A DNA stretch of 31,434 nucleotides from an uncultured Eubacteriales bacterium. Its GTDB lineage: Bacteria > Bacillota > Clostridia > Peptostreptococcales > Anaerovoracaceae. The stretch is from the NCBI GenBank assembly GCA_900547295.1, contig URGK01000025.1, forward strand, positions 1-31,434, written 5' to 3'. Below are positions 25,249 through 31,434 of the stretch, in pieces; positions within the stretch are counted from its first letter, which is position 1; every line of letters begins with the position of its first letter. The notes under the pieces were generated by a model. The model did no database searches, was not told the origin of the DNA, and saw nothing but the letters and a program-made list of their open reading frames with translations. Both the position numbers and the translations under genes were made by a program.

Positions 25249-26238
25249 ATGAAAAAAATTGACGGTATCGGCAAGGATCTTTTAGAGAAAATGTATTGCC
25301 AGATGGAAGAAATCAGACAGTTTGAATTGAAATCGGCAGATCTGTATCAGGCCGGTGAACTTCCGGGATTCCTGCATCCGTGTGTTGGACAGGAAGCTGC
25401 AGAAGTAGGAGTTATTTCAGCACTTAATCAGGACGACTTTATAGCAACTACTCATAGAGGACATGGACATATTATTGCCAAAGGTGCAAGCCTGGACAGA
25501 ATGATGGCTGAACTGTTTGCCAGAAAAGATGGAATCTGCAGAGGTAATGGCGGTTCCATGCATATGATGGACAGATCACTGGGTATTATCGGAGCTAACG
25601 GTATTGTAGGCCAGGGAACAACTCTTGCGACAGGCGCAGGCCTTGCTTGCCAGCTGAATGGCAAAGGCCAGGTTTCAATTGCTTTCATCGGAGACGGAGC
25701 ACAGAACGAGGGATTTTTCCATGAAAGTATGAATATGGCATCTATATGGAATCTGCCTGTTATCTTTGTTGTAGAGAACAACCAGTATGCAGAATCCACA
25801 CCGCAGACATATCATATGAGACCGGCTGACGTTGCAAAAAGAGCAGACGGATATGATGTGAAGTCATTTATCTGTGATGGAAATGATCTGTTTGATGTAT
25901 ATAAAAAGGCTACTAAAGCAATAGATATATGCAGAAAAGGAGAGGGCCCTGTTCTTATGGAGCTTAAAACCTACAGATGGTTTGGTCATTATGTTGGAGA
26001 CCCTGCAGTTTACAGACCTGAAGGTGAGCTTGAAATGTGGAAGACTCCTGAAAAAGAGGCGTTTGCCAAATTCAGAAAAAAGGCAACTGACAGTGGAGTA
26101 TTTACAGAAGACGAATTGAATGCAATCAGAGATGATGTAACAAAACGTGTTGAGGCTGCTGTTGCTTTCGGAAGAGCAAGCGATCCGCTGCCACAGGAAT
26201 TTGCATTGCAGAATGTATACGAAGAAGAACTGATTTAA
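25249..26238 (+). CDS. acoA: TPP-dependent dehydrogenase E1 alpha (acetoin-dehydrogenase type)
   Basis: This 329-aa subunit carries the TPP fingerprint G-D-G...N-N (GDGAQNEGFF ... VVENNQ), HPCVGQEAAEVG, a glycine-rich GIVGQGTTLATGAGLA stretch and RGNGGSMHM. Its length matches AcoA better than Gram-positive pyruvate dehydrogenase E1 alpha (about 370 aa). It forms an alpha2beta2 E1 with the next gene, decarboxylating or cleaving a 2-oxo or acyloin substrate. With acetoin the products are acetaldehyde and acetyl-lipoyl-E2. I chose ATG 25249 (AAAGGAG upstream); earlier in-frame TTG/ATG codons at 25210/25213 lie in the leader inverted repeat and lack a site. The first gene after a sigma-54 promoter. 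A different 2-oxo acid substrate is possible. Confidence 0.85.
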   Translation: MKKIDGIGKDLLEKMYCQMEEIRQFELKSADLYQAGELPGFLHPCVGQEAAEVGVISALNQDDFIATTHRGHGHIIAKGASLDRMMAELFARKDGICRGNGGSMHMMDRSLGIIGANGIVGQGTTLATGAGLACQLNGKGQVSIAFIGDGAQNEGFFHESMNMASIWNLPVIFVVENNQYAESTPQTYHMRPADVAKRADGYDVKSFICDGNDLFDVYKKATKAIDICRKGEGPVLMELKTYRWFGHYVGDPAVYRPEGELEMWKTPEKEAFAKFRKKATDSGVFTEDELNAIRDDVTKRVEAAVAFGRASDPLPQEFALQNVYEEELI

Positions 26239-26274
26239 TTAAGAAAAGCATAGAGAATAAGGAGGCTTTTACAA

Positions 26275-27249
26275 ATGAGAAAAATTACATATCGTGATGC
26301 TATAAGAGAAGCACTGCAGGAAGAAATGAGAGCTGATGAAAAAGTTATAGTATTTGGTGAAGATGTTGCCGATCCGTTTGGCGGTTCTTTCAAAGTTACT
26401 AAGGGCTTATCGACAGAATTCGGTACAGATAGAGTTAGAAACACACCTATAGCAGAAGCAGTAATTGCAGGAGCTGCTGTCGGAGCTGCTATTGCAGGCT
26501 ACAGACCTGTTCCTGAGATTATGTATATGGATTTCACAGGCTGCTGCTTTGATGCTATCGTAAACCAGGCTGCTAAAATCAGATACATGTCAGGCGGACA
26601 GGTTCAGGCACCTATCACATTCAGAACACAGCAGGGAGCAGGCCGATCTTCTGCGGCGCAGCACGCACAGAGCTGGGAAGCTATATACGCGCATATCCCG
26701 GGACTTAAGATTGTTATTCCTTCAACACCGTATGATGTTAAGGGCCTGCTGAAAACAGCGATTAGAGATAATGACCCGGTTATGTTTATTGAACATAAAA
26801 TGCTTTACGGAATAAAAGGCGAAGTTCCTGAAGAAGAGTATACAATTCCATTTGGACAGGCGAAGGTTGTTAAAGAGGGAACAGATGTTACTATATTAGC
26901 ATATTCAAGAATGGTGCAGATGGCATTAGATGCAGCTAAGAAGCTTGAAAAAGACGGAATTTCTGCAGAAGTAATTGACCTTAGAACTATAGTTCCTCTT
27001 GACAAGGAAACAATAATCAAATCTCTTAAGAAGACTGAAAGACTTGCTATCGCACAGGAAGCGGTTGAGAGATGCGGATTTGCATCAGAGCTGGCTACAT
27101 TTGCCATGGAGGAAGCTTTTGATTACCTGGATGCTCCGGTTAAGAGAATTGCTGCAAAGAATACACCGGTAGCGTTTGCACCGGCACTGGAGGATTTCAT
27201 TATTCCTAATACTGATGATATTTATAACGGTGTAAAATCAATGTTTTAG
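26275..27249 (+). CDS. acoB: TPP-dependent dehydrogenase E1 beta (acetoin-dehydrogenase type)
   Basis: This 324-aa transketolase-fold beta subunit completes the E1 active site. Landmarks are VFGEDVADPFGG (about 25-36), RVRNTPIAEAVIAGAAVGAA, PEIMYMDF and QAAKIRYMSGGQ, then the C-terminal transketolase domain (DLRTIVPLDKETI; ERLAIAQEAVERCGFASELA). Length and motifs fit AcoB/PdhB equally; operon context favours Aco. AAGGAGG precedes ATG 26275, 36 bp after E1 alpha. Product and partner are as for E1 alpha. Confidence 0.88.
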   Translation: MRKITYRDAIREALQEEMRADEKVIVFGEDVADPFGGSFKVTKGLSTEFGTDRVRNTPIAEAVIAGAAVGAAIAGYRPVPEIMYMDFTGCCFDAIVNQAAKIRYMSGGQVQAPITFRTQQGAGRSSAAQHAQSWEAIYAHIPGLKIVIPSTPYDVKGLLKTAIRDNDPVMFIEHKMLYGIKGEVPEEEYTIPFGQAKVVKEGTDVTILAYSRMVQMALDAAKKLEKDGISAEVIDLRTIVPLDKETIIKSLKKTERLAIAQEAVERCGFASELATFAMEEAFDYLDAPVKRIAAKNTPVAFAPALEDFIIPNTDDIYNGVKSMF

Positions 27250-27267
27250 TGAAAGGCGGGGTGCAAA

Positions 27268-28626
27268 ATGGCTAATTTTATAAACATGCCCAGACTTGGA
27301 CTGACTATGACAGAAGGTGTCATTACAAAATGGGTTAAAGGCATAGGTGAGCATGTGGAAAAAGGTGAAATCATTGCAGAAATCGAGTCAGATAAGTCAG
27401 TGGTACCTTTTGAATCACCTGAATCAGGAACTATATTAAAACTGCTTGCAGAAGAAAATGATACGCTTGATATATATGAGCCTATAGCTATTATAGGTGA
27501 GCCTGGTGAAAATATAGATGGTATGGAAGCAGGAAAAACAGCAGAAGCTGCAGCCTCAGAGGAGGCGCCGCAGGAAGCGGAAGCAGTTCCTGCAGCAGCT
27601 GCGGCAACTGTGCCTGCAGTAAGACAGGAGGGTAAGGTTTTTGCTTCTCCTGCAGCTAAGCGTGTGGCAAAAGAAAATGGTATAGACATAGCGGATGTCC
27701 CGGTTCCGGCAGGCAAACCCAGAGTAACAAAAAAAGATGTACTGGAATATATCCAGAACAATCACGTTAAGGCAACTCCTCTTGCAAAGAAACTTGCGGC
27801 AGAAAACGGCATTGATTTAAACAACGTGGAAAAGGCTGCAGGTGAAAGAATTTACAGTACAGATCTTAAACTGTCAGCGGCTGCAGCAGAAGAAAAAGCT
27901 GTACCGACAGGTATAGCCGAAGCGACGGCTGATGATGCAGACACTATTATTCCTGTTAAAGGAATGAGAAAAGTCATTGCAACAAGGATGAAAGAAAGCC
28001 TTGATATCGCAGCACATCTTACTACAGTTATAGATGTGGATATGACAAAGATTATTGAACTCAGAAAGTCTGTAATGGATAAAATTGTGGATCGTTACGG
28101 TGTCAAAATTTCATATAACGATATTATTCTTAAGTGCGTGGCAGCGGCAATTTCGGAATACCCTAGAGTTAATTGCGAATTCACAGCAAAAGAAATTATC
28201 GTAAAGAAAAAGATTAATTTAGGTATGGCTGTTGCAAACGGAGAAGGACTGGTTGTTCCTGTCATTAAAAACGCAGACAAGCTTTCTCTGGGACAGCTGG
28301 CAGCTGAGAGTAAAAGACTGACAAATAAAGTTAAGGACACAGGCCTATCTCCTGAAGATATGTCAGGCGGAACTTTCACAGTATCCAATATGGGTATGTA
28401 TGGAATAACAAGTTTCACATCAATTATTAACCAGCCTGAAAGCGCAATACTGTCTGTAGGCGGTTTGCAGAAGAGAACAGTGGTTATTGATGATGAAATT
28501 GCAATAAGACCGATGATGACTCTGACGGTTTCTTATGACCATAGAGCAATGGACGGGTCAATGTCAGCGATTTTCCTGAAAACACTGAAAGAAATAATGG
28601 AAGACCCATATAGAATAATGATTTAA
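27268..28626 (+). CDS. acoC: Dihydrolipoamide acyltransferase E2 with tandem subunit-binding domains
   Basis: This 452-aa core of the complex has one lipoyl domain (1-80, attachment Lys43 in IESDKSVV) and an Ala/Glu-rich linker (about 88-120). Two peripheral-subunit-binding domains follow in tandem (about 127-165, ASPAAKRVAKENGIDI; about 170-205, ATPLAKKLAAENGIDL), then the catalytic domain with H425-R-A-M-D429-G. Most bacterial E2 proteins have one such binding domain. It transfers the acyl group from lipoyl to CoA. It starts 18 bp after E1 beta. The lipoyl domain is nearly the same in sequence as the one fused to E3 downstream. Confidence 0.9.
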   Translation: MANFINMPRLGLTMTEGVITKWVKGIGEHVEKGEIIAEIESDKSVVPFESPESGTILKLLAEENDTLDIYEPIAIIGEPGENIDGMEAGKTAEAAASEEAPQEAEAVPAAAAATVPAVRQEGKVFASPAAKRVAKENGIDIADVPVPAGKPRVTKKDVLEYIQNNHVKATPLAKKLAAENGIDLNNVEKAAGERIYSTDLKLSAAAAEEKAVPTGIAEATADDADTIIPVKGMRKVIATRMKESLDIAAHLTTVIDVDMTKIIELRKSVMDKIVDRYGVKISYNDIILKCVAAAISEYPRVNCEFTAKEIIVKKKINLGMAVANGEGLVVPVIKNADKLSLGQLAAESKRLTNKVKDTGLSPEDMSGGTFTVSNMGMYGITSFTSIINQPESAILSVGGLQKRTVVIDDEIAIRPMMTLTVSYDHRAMDGSMSAIFLKTLKEIMEDPYRIMI

Positions 28627-28645
28627 CAATTAAAGGAGAACGAAA

Positions 28646-30340
28646 ATGGCAAAATACATAAACATGCCCAGGTTAGGCTTGACTATGGAAGAAGGAGTCA
28701 TTACAAGCTGGGTGAAAAAAGAAGGAGACCATGTAGAGAAAGGTGATATTATTGCAGAAATTGAGTCGGATAAATCAGTTGTACCTTTTGAGTCTCCAGA
28801 GTCAGGTACAATTTTAAAGCTGCTGGCGGAGGAATCAGACACACTTGATATTTATGAGCCTATAGCTATTATAGGCGAGCCGGGCGAAAATATTGATGAT
28901 CTGGCAGAAGGCGATGCAGCGGAAGCTGCTGACAAGCCTGCGGCTGAAGGAAACAAAACCGAAGCAGGCGATGCAGACTACGATATTGCAGTTATCGGTG
29001 CAGGTCCGGGAGGATATGTTGCTGCGATTAAAGCAGCGCAGCTTGGAAAGAAAGTATGCATAGCAGAAAAAGAACATTTTGGCGGAACATGCCTGAATGT
29101 GGGATGTATACCTACAAAAGCGCTGCTTAAGAGCGCTGAAATGTTTAATGAGGTAAAAGAGGCTGCGGCTTACGGTGTGACAGGTGTGGATGCTGCTGCA
29201 CTGAAAATTAATCTGAATGATGTTCAGAAAAGAAAACAGCAGGTGGTAGGAACTCTGGTTAACGGTGTCGAAGGCCTGCTTCGAAAGAATGGTGTGACTG
29301 TAAAAAGAGGCGCGGCAGAATTTGTGGATGCCGGAACTATTAAAGTAGGAGATGAAACTATAAAAGCAGATAATATAATTATTGCGGCAGGTTCTGCCCC
29401 TAAAATGCTGCCGGTGGATATAAGCAGCGAAATGCCTGTATATACAAGCACAGAAATTCTTGATATGACAGAGGCTCCTAAGAAAATAGCTGTTATAGGC
29501 GGAGGTGTTATAGGTGTGGAACTGGCATACTTCCTGGCAAACATCGGCGTTGAGGTTACTATTGTTGAATTCCTTGACAGAATACTTCCAATGGTAGATA
29601 AAGAAATAACAGATCTTATTGAGAAGCAGTTTGCGGAAATGGGTATTAAGATTAATACTTCCGCTAAGGTTACAGCAATTGAAAAAGACGGAGTTGCTTT
29701 TGAAAAAGCAGGAGAAAAATGCAAGGCGGAATGTGATGCAGTGCTGATGGCAGTTGGCAGAAGGCCGTATACAGAAGGTCTTAAACTTGAAAATGCGGGA
29801 GTACACGTTGAGCGCGGTGCAGTAGTTACTGATGATACAATGGCAACAAATGTTAAGAATATCTATGCTATCGGTGATATTAACGGTAAAGTGATGCTGG
29901 CGCATACAGCATCTATGGAAGGGATTGTTGCTGTGGAAAATATCTGTGGGCATAACTCAAAAATGGACTACAGTAAAATTCCGAGCGCAATATATATAAA
30001 GCCGGAAGTTGCTTCAATAGGTCTGACAGAAGAGCAGGCAAAAGAAAAGTACGGCAAGATTAAAGTCGGTAAATTCCCTATGATGGCTAACGGAAAAGCC
30101 CTTATTGAGGGAGAGACCCGCGGACTTGTAAAGATTATTACCGATGAAAAACATCTTGAGATTGTAGGTGCGCATTTCTACTGTATCCATGCAACAGATA
30201 TGATTGCGGAAATGAGCGTGGCTATGAATCTTGAATGTACAGCTGATGAATTGGTAAAGATGATACATCCGCATCCGACAGTATCAGAAGTTGTTCATGA
30301 AGCGGCGCACGCTGCGGAAAGCAAGGCTATACATTGCTAG
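28646..30340 (+). CDS. acoL: Dihydrolipoamide dehydrogenase E3 with N-terminal lipoyl domain
   Basis: This 564-aa E3, about 100 residues longer than standard, carries its own lipoyl domain (1-80, Lys43) and a flexible acidic linker (about 85-112). The flavoprotein follows: GAGPGGYVAA for FAD, the redox disulfide C149-L-N-V-G-C154, GGGVIGVELA for NAD, and the C-terminal HPHPTVSEVVHEA His-Glu pair. It reoxidises dihydrolipoyl groups with NAD+. Lipoyl-bearing E3s are known from some acetoin and pyruvate dehydrogenase operons of clostridia and other bacteria. AAAGGAG precedes ATG 28646, 19 bp after E2. Confidence 0.93.
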   Translation: MAKYINMPRLGLTMEEGVITSWVKKEGDHVEKGDIIAEIESDKSVVPFESPESGTILKLLAEESDTLDIYEPIAIIGEPGENIDDLAEGDAAEAADKPAAEGNKTEAGDADYDIAVIGAGPGGYVAAIKAAQLGKKVCIAEKEHFGGTCLNVGCIPTKALLKSAEMFNEVKEAAAYGVTGVDAAALKINLNDVQKRKQQVVGTLVNGVEGLLRKNGVTVKRGAAEFVDAGTIKVGDETIKADNIIIAAGSAPKMLPVDISSEMPVYTSTEILDMTEAPKKIAVIGGGVIGVELAYFLANIGVEVTIVEFLDRILPMVDKEITDLIEKQFAEMGIKINTSAKVTAIEKDGVAFEKAGEKCKAECDAVLMAVGRRPYTEGLKLENAGVHVERGAVVTDDTMATNVKNIYAIGDINGKVMLAHTASMEGIVAVENICGHNSKMDYSKIPSAIYIKPEVASIGLTEEQAKEKYGKIKVGKFPMMANGKALIEGETRGLVKIITDEKHLEIVGAHFYCIHATDMIAEMSVAMNLECTADELVKMIHPHPTVSEVVHEAAHAAESKAIHC

Positions 30341-30353
30341 GAGATAATAAGAT

Positions 30354-31334
30354 ATGATTTATATAAGGAATGATTCTAATGATCCGTTTTATAATCTGGC
30401 TTTTGAGGAATATTTCTTTAAGTCAGAAACAATAGAGGATGCTGTTCTGCTGTTGTGGCAGAACGGCCCGTCTGTGATAATCGGGAGATATCAGAATACT
30501 ATCGAAGAAATAAACGAAGACTTCATAGATGAAAATAACATAAACGTTGTAAGAAGAAATACCGGAGGCGGAGCTGTATATCATGATTACGGAAACCTGA
30601 ATTATTCCTTTATAGTGCCGTCTGAAGAGAAAAAAATAGATTTTGAAACCTTCACGAAGCCGGTTATAGATGCGTTAAAAGAAATGGGAATAGAAGCCGC
30701 TCTTGCAGGAAGAAACGACCTGGTTGTAGAAGGTAAAAAGTTTTCGGGAAACGCACAGTATACATATAATGGCAGGCTTTTGCATCACGGGACACTTCTT
30801 TTTGATGCGGATCTAAGTACCTTGGACAAGGCACTTAAGATGAAAAAAGGAAAGATTGAGTCAAAAAGCATTAAATCAGTAAGAAGCAAGGTGACAAATC
30901 TAAAGCCGTACTTCAACGAAGATGCTGATGTTAATCAGTTTAAGGAAAAGCTTTTGGAGCATTTTTATAAAGCTGAAAATCTTAAAGAGTACAAAGTAAC
31001 TGCGGAAGACAGAAAGAACATAGAAACTCTGGCTGATGAAAAGTACAGAACATGGAAATGGACTTATGGGGAATCCCCGAAGTGTAACGTTGTTCGAGGA
31101 AGCAGATTTAACAGCGGTTATATAGAATTTCGTTTCCAGATAGAAAAGGGGTTAATTGTTAATGCATATATTTACGGTGACTTCTTTAGCGGAAAAAATG
31201 CCTACGAATTGCTTGATAAATTTAAAGGCATTGAATATAAACGAGAAGCGATTGAAAAGTCGTTGAAAAATGTTGACCTTAGGGCATATCTTGGAGATGT
31301 CTCACTGGAAGAACTGATAAATACTATATGCTAG
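30354..31334 (+). CDS. lplA: Lipoate-protein ligase A
   Basis: This 326-aa ligase adenylates free lipoate and attaches it to lipoyl-domain lysines. The family core is present: RRNTGGGAVYHDYGNLNYSF (about 62-81), GRNDLVVEGKKFSGNAQ (about 120-136, including the catalytic Lys), LLHHGTLLFD, and a C-terminal accessory domain (about 245-326), so it should be complete and not need a second subunit. It starts 13 bp after E3. Its place in the operon means the complex brings its own lipoylation enzyme, targeting the Lys43 sites of E2 and E3. The organism may depend on scavenged lipoate; LipA/LipB are not in view. Confidence 0.93.
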   Translation: MIYIRNDSNDPFYNLAFEEYFFKSETIEDAVLLLWQNGPSVIIGRYQNTIEEINEDFIDENNINVVRRNTGGGAVYHDYGNLNYSFIVPSEEKKIDFETFTKPVIDALKEMGIEAALAGRNDLVVEGKKFSGNAQYTYNGRLLHHGTLLFDADLSTLDKALKMKKGKIESKSIKSVRSKVTNLKPYFNEDADVNQFKEKLLEHFYKAENLKEYKVTAEDRKNIETLADEKYRTWKWTYGESPKCNVVRGSRFNSGYIEFRFQIEKGLIVNAYIYGDFFSGKNAYELLDKFKGIEYKREAIEKSLKNVDLRAYLGDVSLEELINTIC

Positions 31335-31353
31335 ATAAAACAGGAGAAAATAA

Positions 31354-31434
31354 ATGACAGCAATTTTAGAAAAAGATAAAAAATATAATATTCACTCATG
31401 GAGTGCTCAGGGTGCGCTTAACCCGCTTGTAGTA
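31354..31434 (+). CDS. Class III aminotransferase, 5' fragment (runs off the window)
   Basis: Only 27 codons are present, starting ATG 31354 with CAGGAGA ten bases upstream and open to the last base. The N-terminus contains HSWSAQGALNPLVV, which I recognise as the start of class III omega-aminotransferases (often annotated as the aspartate aminotransferase family), whose N-terminus typically reads H-S-W-S-x-Q followed by N-P. It follows lplA by 19 bp, so it is part of the sigma-54 operon. The identification rests on a short stretch. Confidence 0.6.
   Translation, partial: MTAILEKDKKYNIHSWSAQGALNPLVV

Noticed and set aside
28835..29953. 372-aa open frame on the minus strand opposite the E3 gene
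   Set aside because: It is antisense to a clearly identified enzyme, has a biased Cys/His/Ser-rich composition typical of mirrored codons and has no ribosome binding site.
1..31434. CRISPR arrays, insertion sequences, integrases, tRNA or rRNA genes
   Set aside because: No repeat-spacer pattern, transposase-like protein or recognisable stable RNA gene was seen on either strand.

Overview
The window reads as chromosomal DNA from a strictly anaerobic Firmicute, most likely a clostridial gut- or sediment-type organism. The grounds are moderate to low GC, strong AGGAGG-type ribosome binding sites, two oxygen-sensitive glycyl radical enzymes (GREs), a Mop-type molybdenum aldehyde oxidoreductase, and an FHA-FtsW/PBP pair. 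Assignment below class level would be a guess.

The left third (1-7.4 kb) is general-purpose. It has a conserved hypothetical protein, a PHP-domain phosphoesterase, a LysR regulator divergent from a DUF1275/YoaK membrane protein, and a minus-strand operon birA > FHA-FtsW/RodA > class B penicillin-binding protein. Clear hairpin terminators lie at 550-579 and 3143-3166. An SGNH hydrolase (7.65-8.24 kb) sits at the junction.

From about 8.4 kb to the right edge, every gene is on the plus strand and the stretch looks like one catabolic island. Unit A (sigma-54 promoter at 8418-8433) encodes a 79-aa single-TM protein and an NCS1-like transporter and ends at a strong terminator (10446-10496). Unit B (10.7-25.0 kb) follows a potentially structured leader. 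It encodes a class III aminotransferase (GSAM-like), two complete GRE systems (activase + GRE, twice), a Mop-type aldehyde oxidoreductase, a small EamA-like membrane protein, a multi-domain flavin/Fe-S/CCG protein and a 64-aa CxxC...CxxC redox protein. Unit C (second sigma-54 promoter at 25050-25065, directly after a terminator) encodes an acetoin-dehydrogenase-like TPP/lipoate complex (E1 alpha, E1 beta, E2, E3), a lipoate-protein ligase and the start of a second class III aminotransferase, cut off by the window end.

The two sigma-54 promoters match over nearly the same stretch from -24 to past the predicted start (TTGCATTAAnTATAAGTGT). Transport and terminal oxidation are therefore probably switched on together by one enhancer-binding protein encoded outside the window. 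My inference is that an imported nitrogenous compound is processed by aminotransferase chemistry and radical elimination. The resulting aldehyde would be oxidised by the Mo enzyme through its dedicated redox partners, and a ketone or hydroxyketone would be cleaved to acetyl-CoA by the lipoate complex. The substrate cannot be named from sequence alone. I do not recognise this combination as a described pathway, and it is the main candidate for an undescribed system here.
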